Positions 13,540 to 20,908 of a DNA stretch of 20,908 bases are shown here, one piece after another. The DNA is from Christensenella sp. UBA7102 (lineage in GTDB: Bacteria > Bacillota > Clostridia > Christensenellales > UBA1750): contig DKYK01000053.1 of assembly GCA_002492415.1 (NCBI GenBank), forward strand, positions 1 to 20,908. The letters run 5' to 3'. Under the pieces are notes generated by a model. That model was given only the letters and a program-made list of their open reading frames with translations, had not been told where the DNA came from and did not search any database. Positions within the stretch are counted from its first letter, which is position 1; each line of letters starts with the position of its first letter. The translations under genes and the position numbers were made by a program.

Positions 13540-15825
13540 TCAGCCATCGCGTCGGTTGACGTGCACGTCATCGCCGTCCCATTCGATGTCCACCAGCACG
13601 TTTCCGCGCGCCCGCAGACCCTTGACACTGCCCTTTTTCCACGAGGAAGGCAGCGCGGGCAGCACCTTCAGTTCGCCCTCCGGCGTGGTCTGCAGCAGCA
13701 TCTCCGCGATGCCCGCCGTCGCGCCAAAGTTGCCGTCAATCTGGAACGGCGGATGCGCATCGAACAGGTTGAGATAGGTGCCGCCGGCGTTGTTGTAGTT
13801 CATCTCTCCGGATATACGCGCCTTTTCGGGATTTCTCCCCTCCACGGTGCGCAGCTGGTTGTCCAGCAGCCGCAGCGCATGATCGCCGTCGCCCAGGCGC
13901 GCCCACGCGTTGATGCGCCAGCCCATCGCCCATCCCGTGCTCTCGTCTCCCCGACGCTCCAGAGTACGGCGGCAGGCGGCGGCGAGCTCCGGCGTCCCCT
14001 CCGGCGTAATGTCGCGGCCCGGATGCAGCGCGTACAGGTGAGAAATGTGCCGGTGATGGATCTCATCCTCTTCGTAATTGCTGTCCCATTCCAGCAGCTC
14101 GCCGTCGCTGCCCATCCCAAGGGGCTTGAGATGCGGCAGCTGCTCGGCCACGCGCGCGGTTAGATCGTCGGAAATGTCCAGAATTTCAGCGGTTTTGAGC
14201 AGATTCTGGTATACGTCCTTTACAATGGCTTGCGTCATCGCGGCGGTTTTGGACACCAGTACCACCTGTCCATCCAACCGGAAGCCATTCTCCGGCGAGG
14301 TGGAGGGGCATAGCATCAGCGTGCCGTCTGTGTCCGCAATCAGTTGTGAAGCGTAGAATTCCGCGGCGCTGTGCAGCAGCGGCCAGGCCTCGTTTTTGAG
14401 GTATTCCGCATCGTTCAGGTACTCGTAGTGCTCCCAGACGTGCCGCATCAGCCAGCCCAGGGACATGGGCCAGAATGCGTAGCGGGCGCAGCCCTCGGTG
14501 CGGTTGCCCGTGGGCGTGGACATGCGCCACAGGTCGGTGTTGTGGTGCGCGCAGCTGCCCGGCGCGTGATAATAGGCAGCCGCCGTGCGCCTGCCGCTGA
14601 TTTCCAGCTCGCGGATCATGTTCAGCAGCGGGCGCTCGCATTCGGGCAGGTTGACCATCAGCGTGGGCCAGTAGTTCATCTCGGTGTTGATGTTGATGGT
14701 CATGTTGCAGCACCACGGCGGGGTGACGGAGTGGTTCCAGATGCCCTGCAGGTTGGTCGGCTGCGTGCCCTCGCGCGAGGATGCAATGGTCAGATACCGT
14801 CCAAAGTTGAAGTACAGCGCGTACAGCGCCAGGTCCTGGCCGCCGTTTTCATGGCGATACAGGCGCTCGTCGGTGGGCAGCAGCTTCTCCTCGCCGCCGC
14901 CCAGATCCAGGCTCACGCGGTCGTAGAGCATGCGATGGTCGGCGATGTGCTCAGTGCGCATCGCGTCGTAGGGCTGGCGGACGCGGGCATCCAGGTTGCG
15001 CAGGCAGGGCTGGACATAGGGTCTTCCCTCGAGCACGGGGTGCTTGTCCCAGCCGTTAAAGGAGGTGCGCGCGTCAAACAGCAGCGTCGCAGTCGTGGCG
15101 TTTTTCACCCGCACACCGCCCGCGTCGCGGAAAGATCTGCCGTCGGTGAGCACGCGCACCTGCGCATAATAGCCCATGCCACGCGTCTCATCCGTATCGC
15201 CGTATTGGAGGTAGTAGGATGGCTCCTGCCACACGCCCAGCGGCCAGTTTACTGTGGGACAGTGGCCTTGCACCGATACGTTCGAGTCACTGAAGGATAC
15301 CTGCGCGTCCATCGCAGGGCAGAGCGTGAAGTCAAATTCCAGCGCGCCAGGCTGATCGCAGGAAAGGTGCATCACGAGCACGTCGTGCGGGGCGCTTACA
15401 AAGGTTTCGCGCACAAAATGCGCGCCGTCGGCGTCGTATTCCACGGTATGAATGCCCGTGGAGAGGTCCAGTGCGCGCACGGCGTTTTGCGCCTTTGCAT
15501 GGCGCATGTGCAGCAGCAGATCGCCCAGCGTCAGATATACCTGCGTGGGGCGATTGGTGAACTGCTGCTCGAGAATGCGCTGCGCTTCGGCGTTTTTGCC
15601 GTCCATCACCAGCTGCTGCGCCTGCCGATAGGCTTCGTAAGCTCTGGGGCTGTCGTGGAACTGCGGAGTTCCGCTCCACAGCGTGTCCTCATTGAGGCAC
15701 ACGCGCTCATGAACCGGGTCGCCGAACACCATCGCGCCCAAGCGTCCGTTACCCAGCGGCAGCGCTTCGTTCCAGCTGACAGCGCCCTGCCGATACCAGA
15801 TCAGATTCGAGCCGTCGTTTCTCAT
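13540..15825 (-). CDS. Alpha-L-fucosidase, glycoside hydrolase family 95
   Basis: A 761-residue GH95 enzyme; most characterised members are inverting alpha-1,2-L-fucosidases acting on fucosyllactose and blood-group-type glycans. The N-terminal beta domain begins WYRQGAVSWNEALPLGNGRLGAMVFG and includes LNEDTLWSG. The (alpha/alpha)6 barrel shows TNLQGIWNHSVTPPW, NININTEMNYWP (N378 and N380, matching the paired asparagines), the proposed acid E512 in STSPENGF and the D697 of PPFQIDGNFGATAGIAEML. All are intact. No signal peptide is visible at the ATG at 15825 (MRNDGSNLIWYR), so the enzyme seems cytosolic and would need imported oligosaccharides. GGGAGG lies about 10 bases upstream. Some GH95 enzymes act on L-galactose, so the sugar is not certain. 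Confidence 0.93.
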   Translation of the reverse strand: MRNDGSNLIWYRQGAVSWNEALPLGNGRLGAMVFGDPVHERVCLNEDTLWSGTPQFHDSPRAYEAYRQAQQLVMDGKNAEAQRILEQQFTNRPTQVYLTLGDLLLHMRHAKAQNAVRALDLSTGIHTVEYDADGAHFVRETFVSAPHDVLVMHLSCDQPGALEFDFTLCPAMDAQVSFSDSNVSVQGHCPTVNWPLGVWQEPSYYLQYGDTDETRGMGYYAQVRVLTDGRSFRDAGGVRVKNATTATLLFDARTSFNGWDKHPVLEGRPYVQPCLRNLDARVRQPYDAMRTEHIADHRMLYDRVSLDLGGGEEKLLPTDERLYRHENGGQDLALYALYFNFGRYLTIASSREGTQPTNLQGIWNHSVTPPWCCNMTININTEMNYWPTLMVNLPECERPLLNMIRELEISGRRTAAAYYHAPGSCAHHNTDLWRMSTPTGNRTEGCARYAFWPMSLGWLMRHVWEHYEYLNDAEYLKNEAWPLLHSAAEFYASQLIADTDGTLMLCPSTSPENGFRLDGQVVLVSKTAAMTQAIVKDVYQNLLKTAEILDISDDLTARVAEQLPHLKPLGMGSDGELLEWDSNYEEDEIHHRHISHLYALHPGRDITPEGTPELAAACRRTLERRGDESTGWAMGWRINAWARLGDGDHALRLLDNQLRTVEGRNPEKARISGEMNYNNAGGTYLNLFDAHPPFQIDGNFGATAGIAEMLLQTTPEGELKVLPALPSSWKKGSVKGLRARGNVLVDIEWDGDDVHVNRRDG

Positions 15826-15871
15826 GAAAAACCGGCCTCCCTTGCGGTATTATGGGGGAAGTTCTGCACGA

Positions 15872-15901
15872 ATTATAGCACGGAAAGCATCCCGTGTTCA
15901 A
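15872..15901 (-). promoter_or_regulatory. Promoter of the fucosidase operon with an inverted repeat in the spacer
   Basis: TTGAAC (15901-15896), an 18-base spacer ending in TGC and TATAAT (15877-15872) on the minus strand. The spacer and its edges hold the imperfect palindrome CACGGGATGCTTTCCGTG (15896-15879; outer five bases of each half perfect), a plausible repressor site. Expected start near 15865, about 40 bases before the gene. Confidence 0.7.
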
Positions 15902-15962
15902 TCCTGCGCCGGATTTTGTGTGCAAATGGCGGAAACAAAGACGTAGATTTAACGATTTTCAC

Positions 15963-15991
15963 TTGTATTTAGGGAAAAACAGTGGTATACT
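15963..15991 (+). promoter_or_regulatory. Promoter of the rimP-nusA-infB operon
   Basis: TTGTAT (15963-15968), a 17-base spacer ending in TGG and TATACT (15986-15991), an extended -10. The expected start is near 15998, leaving a leader of about 90 bases before rimP. Confidence 0.7.
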
Positions 15992-16014
15992 AAAAGAGGA
16001 TCGCGGCGACGGTG

Positions 16015-16040
16015 AGAGTGGGAGGCATGTTTCCCGCTCT
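16015..16040 (+). promoter_or_regulatory. Leader hairpin upstream of rimP
   Basis: AGAGTGGGA (16015-16023) pairs with TCCCGCTCT (16032-16040): nine pairs, one of them G-U, with an eight-base loop GGCATGTT. The tail TTTACTATTG has only a short T-run, so it may be a weak attenuator or just a leader structure. An ATG in the loop (16027), in phase with rimP, is the main alternative start. Confidence 0.5.
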
Positions 16041-16086
16041 TTACTATTGTGCCAAGGACTTGAGCGGTCCCATCGGAGGAACTACA

Positions 16087-16554
16087 TTGGCGAAAAAAAG
16101 CGTGACGGCAACGGCTGGTCAGATTGCGGAGCGTCTCGCGCAAAAAATGGGATACGAATTCGTCGACGTCGAGCTGACAAAGGAGCACGGCGCGGCTTTT
16201 TTGCGCATTTTTGTGGATAAAGAGGGCGGCATGTCGCTGGACGACTGCTCGGCCTTCCACCACGCCATCATGGATCAGCTGGAAGAGCTGGAGTACGATT
16301 ATTTGGAAATCTCCTCGCCCGGCGTGGATCGCCCGCTCAAGCGCGACAAGGACTTTGAAAAGGCAAAGGGAGAGACGGTGGAGGTCAAGCTCTACCGCGC
16401 CATCGACGGCATCAAGCTCTGCCAGGGCGAACTGCTCGGGCTGGAGGACGGCCAGGTTATCGTAGGCACGCAGCAGGGCGAAAAGCGCTTCGCCCGCAAG
16501 GACTGCGCCTACGTCAAGCCTGTGATCGAATATGAGGACATTGAGGAGGAGTAA
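16087..16554 (+). CDS. rimP: Ribosome maturation factor RimP
   Basis: A 155-residue RimP (YlxS), needed for 30S subunit maturation. The N-terminal domain shows the typical LAQKMGYEFVDVELTKE, then LRIFVDKEGGMSLDDCSAFHHAI and the signature YLEISSPGVDRPLKRDKDFE. The C-terminal SH3-like domain covers about residues 90-150 and ends in an acidic tail. I chose the TTG at 16087 because GGAGGA lies 6 bases upstream and the protein then starts MAKKSVTAT, as expected. The longer forms (ATG at 16012 or 16027) would translate through the leader hairpin. First gene of the conserved operon; nusA begins 5 bases after the stop. Confidence 0.93.
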   Translation: MAKKSVTATAGQIAERLAQKMGYEFVDVELTKEHGAAFLRIFVDKEGGMSLDDCSAFHHAIMDQLEELEYDYLEISSPGVDRPLKRDKDFEKAKGETVEVKLYRAIDGIKLCQGELLGLEDGQVIVGTQQGEKRFARKDCAYVKPVIEYEDIEEE

Positions 16555-16559
16555 AGGGC

Positions 16560-17606
16560 ATGAATGTAGAGTTTGTCGAAGCGTTGAACGAACTGTGCAA
16601 GACGCGCAGGATCAAAAAGGAAGTGCTGCTGGAGGCCATCGAGCAGGCGCTGATGTCTGCCTACAAGAAGAACTTTGACTCCAACTCCAACGCCCGCGTG
16701 ACGCTGGATGCCGTCACCGGCGAGGTGGCGGTTTATGCGCAGAAAAAGGTCGTCGAGCAGGTGGAAAACCCACAGCTGGAGATCTCCATTGACAATGCTG
16801 CGGTGGACAACAAGTACCAGCTGGGCGACATTGTGGAGGTGGAGGTCACGCCCCGCAACTTTGGGCGCATCGCGGCGCAGGCGGCCAAGCAGGTCATCGT
16901 GCAGCGCATCCGCGAGGCTGAGCGCGGCGTGATCTACGATGAATACATCGAAAAAGAGGCCGAAATTCTGACGGCGATTGTGCTGCGGATCGAAGGCAAA
17001 AATGTATTTGTGGATCTGAACCGCACCGAGGGCGTGCTGGAACCCTCACAGCAGATGCCGGAGGAAGAATTCCATGTCGGCGATCGCATCAAGGTCTACG
17101 TCATGGAGGTCAACCGCGCGCAGAAGGGACCGCAGGTGATGGTCTCGCGCACGCATTCCGGCCTGGTCAAGCGCCTGTTTGAGATGGAAGTGCCCGAGAT
17201 CCAGAGCGGCGTGGTGCAGATCAAGTCCATCGCAAGAGAGGCGGGCTATCGAACCAAAATGGCGGTCTATTCCTCCGACAGCGCGGTGGATCCCGTCGGC
17301 GCCTGCGTTGGGCAGCGCGGCACCCGCGTCGAGAGCATCGTAAACGAGCTGCGCGGCGAGAAGGTGGACATCATCAAGTGGTCTTCCGACCCTGCCGAGT
17401 ATATCGCGCAGGCGCTGTCCCCCGCCAAAGTGGTGGGCGTGTTTGTCAACGAGCACGAGAAGGCTGCCAAGGTCGTGGTGCTGGACAACCAGCTGTCGCT
17501 GGCCATTGGTAAGGAAGGACAGAACGCGCGCCTTGCAGCCAAGCTCACCGGTTGGAAGATCGATATCAAATCTCAGTCGCAAATGGAAGAGAGCATGGGG
17601 GTGTAG
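16560..17606 (+). CDS. nusA: Transcription termination/antitermination factor NusA
   Basis: A 348-residue NusA, which binds RNA polymerase and RNA and modulates pausing, termination and antitermination. The N-terminal polymerase-binding domain covers about residues 1-125 (FVEALNELCKTRRIKKEVLLEAIEQAL). The S1 domain follows (TAIVLRIEGKNVFVDLNRTEGVLEP, then DRIKVYVMEV), then two KH domains with VGQRG (250-254) and IGKEGQNARLAAKLTG (GKEG at 317-320). The C-terminal acidic repeats of enteric NusA are absent, as is usual in Bacillota. ATG at 16560 follows GGAGGA at about ten bases. rnpM starts 3 bases after the stop. Confidence 0.96.
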   Translation: MNVEFVEALNELCKTRRIKKEVLLEAIEQALMSAYKKNFDSNSNARVTLDAVTGEVAVYAQKKVVEQVENPQLEISIDNAAVDNKYQLGDIVEVEVTPRNFGRIAAQAAKQVIVQRIREAERGVIYDEYIEKEAEILTAIVLRIEGKNVFVDLNRTEGVLEPSQQMPEEEFHVGDRIKVYVMEVNRAQKGPQVMVSRTHSGLVKRLFEMEVPEIQSGVVQIKSIAREAGYRTKMAVYSSDSAVDPVGACVGQRGTRVESIVNELRGEKVDIIKWSSDPAEYIAQALSPAKVVGVFVNEHEKAAKVVVLDNQLSLAIGKEGQNARLAAKLTGWKIDIKSQSQMEESMGV

Positions 17607-17609
17607 CCA

Positions 17610-17882
17610 TTGAAGCAGAAGAAGATCCCCATGCGCATGTGCGTCGGTTGCCGCGAGATGAAGCCTAAAAAGGAGCTCATCCGCGTGGTGCGCCAGCCCT
17701 CTGGTCAGGTGATGCTGGATCGCACGGGCAAGGCGGCAGGGCGCGGCGCGTATGTCTGCCCCGACAGCGCGTGCCTGGAAAGGGCGCGCAAGAGCAAGGT
17801 GCTCGAGCGCACGCTGGAGGCAGCCATCGAGCCTGAGGTGTACGAACAGTTGGCAAAGGAGTTGGATGCGCGTGTGCAATAA
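17610..17882 (+). CDS. rnpM: RNase P modulator RnpM (YlxR)
   Basis: A 90-residue YlxR-family protein, reported in Bacillus to bind RNase P RNA and modulate its activity. The family signature is present: MRMCVGCREMKPKKELIRVVR at the N-terminus and KAAGRGAYVCPDSACLERARK in the middle. The start is TTG at 17610, with GGGGGTG ending about 6 bases upstream within the nusA end. An ATG at 17631 would cut off the conserved lysine-rich start and has no binding site. Its end overlaps the next gene. Confidence 0.92.
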   Translation: MKQKKIPMRMCVGCREMKPKKELIRVVRQPSGQVMLDRTGKAAGRGAYVCPDSACLERARKSKVLERTLEAAIEPEVYEQLAKELDARVQ

Positions 17883-18188
17883 AGTGCGCGGCATGATCTC
17901 GCTGGCCGCCAAGTCCGGCAGGGTCGTATCGGGCGAAAGCGCGGTCCGGGCCGCGACGCAGAAGGGCCAGGCGGCGCTCCTGCTGGCGGAAAAAAACGCA
18001 TCGGCAAACACAATGGACAGAATGGGCAGGCTTGCCACGGCATATGCACTCCCGCTGATCTATGTGGAAGAATTGGGCGCGAGCATCGGCAGGCCCGGAA
18101 GAACGATGGTCGCCGTGTGCGACGCGGGCTTTGCCAAAGCAATCGCCGATAAGTATGACGAATGTGAACACGGGGGTGTAGAAGTAGA

Positions 18189-18192
<4 letters not shown>
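17866..18192 (+). CDS. L7Ae-family ribosomal/RNA-binding protein YlxQ
   Basis: A protein of about 108 residues with the L7Ae/eL8 fold, which binds kink-turn RNA. Recognisable parts are MISLAAKSGRVVSGESAVRAA near the start, QAALLLAEKNASANTMDRM, LPLIYVEELGASIGRPGRTMVAVCDAGFAKAI and an acidic end. ATG at 17866 overlaps the rnpM end by 17 bases and sits 3 bases from GGAG. A GTG at 17872 has better spacing from the same site, so the start is uncertain by two codons. The stop overlaps the infB ATG. This gene regularly lies between rnpM and infB in Bacillota. Confidence 0.88.

Positions 18193-20908
<2,716 letters not shown>

Noticed and set aside
14371..15972. A 533-codon plus-strand open frame opposite the GH95 gene
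   Set aside because: Antisense shadow of a gene with intact GH95 catalytic motifs; no family features and it runs into the divergent promoter region.

Overview
The window looks like chromosomal DNA from a GC-rich member of the Bacillota, probably a gut clostridium. This is inferred from three things: the gene order rimP-nusA-rnpM-ylxQ-infB, purine-rich ribosome binding sites with some TTG starts, and close-to-consensus sigma-A promoters. I see no rRNA, tRNA, CRISPR array, transposase or integrase.

Layout. 1-1520 (+): a hairpin, an M19 dipeptidase and a small zinc-ribbon/DUF1801 protein, ended by a terminator. 1523-5121 (-): a full-length GH2 beta-galactosidase followed by a GNAT acetyltransferase broken by a frameshift. 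5121-5283: back-to-back promoters. 5283-7160 (+): topoisomerase III. 7183-8111 (+): an AT-rich S66 peptidase gene with its own terminator, bracketed by a near-perfect 16-bp direct repeat that contains the topB stop codon; this looks like a small acquired island. 8188-9741 (+): a promoter followed by a membrane protein, a universal stress protein and a GNAT acetyltransferase. 9725-10550 (-): the manganese exporter mntP behind a consensus promoter and a yybP-ykoY-type manganese riboswitch with two successive terminators. 10655-12902 (+): a MATE exporter translationally coupled to a COG3910-type ATPase. 13037-15901 (-): a GH95 alpha-L-fucosidase followed by a free-methionine-sulfoxide reductase, with a promoter carrying an inverted repeat. 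15963-20908 (+): the rimP-nusA-rnpM-ylxQ-infB operon; infB runs off the right edge.

Functionally the window mixes core translation/transcription genes with carbohydrate scavenging. The beta-galactosidase and fucosidase could act in turn on fucosylated galactosides such as host glycans (inference; they are not in one operon). It also carries stress and metal functions (Mn efflux, methionine sulfoxide repair, Usp, exporter). Nothing here is clearly a new system. The points most worth a second look are the unusual mntP leader, in which a second strong terminator lies inside a reading frame that runs in phase into mntP, and the S66 island with its flanking repeats.
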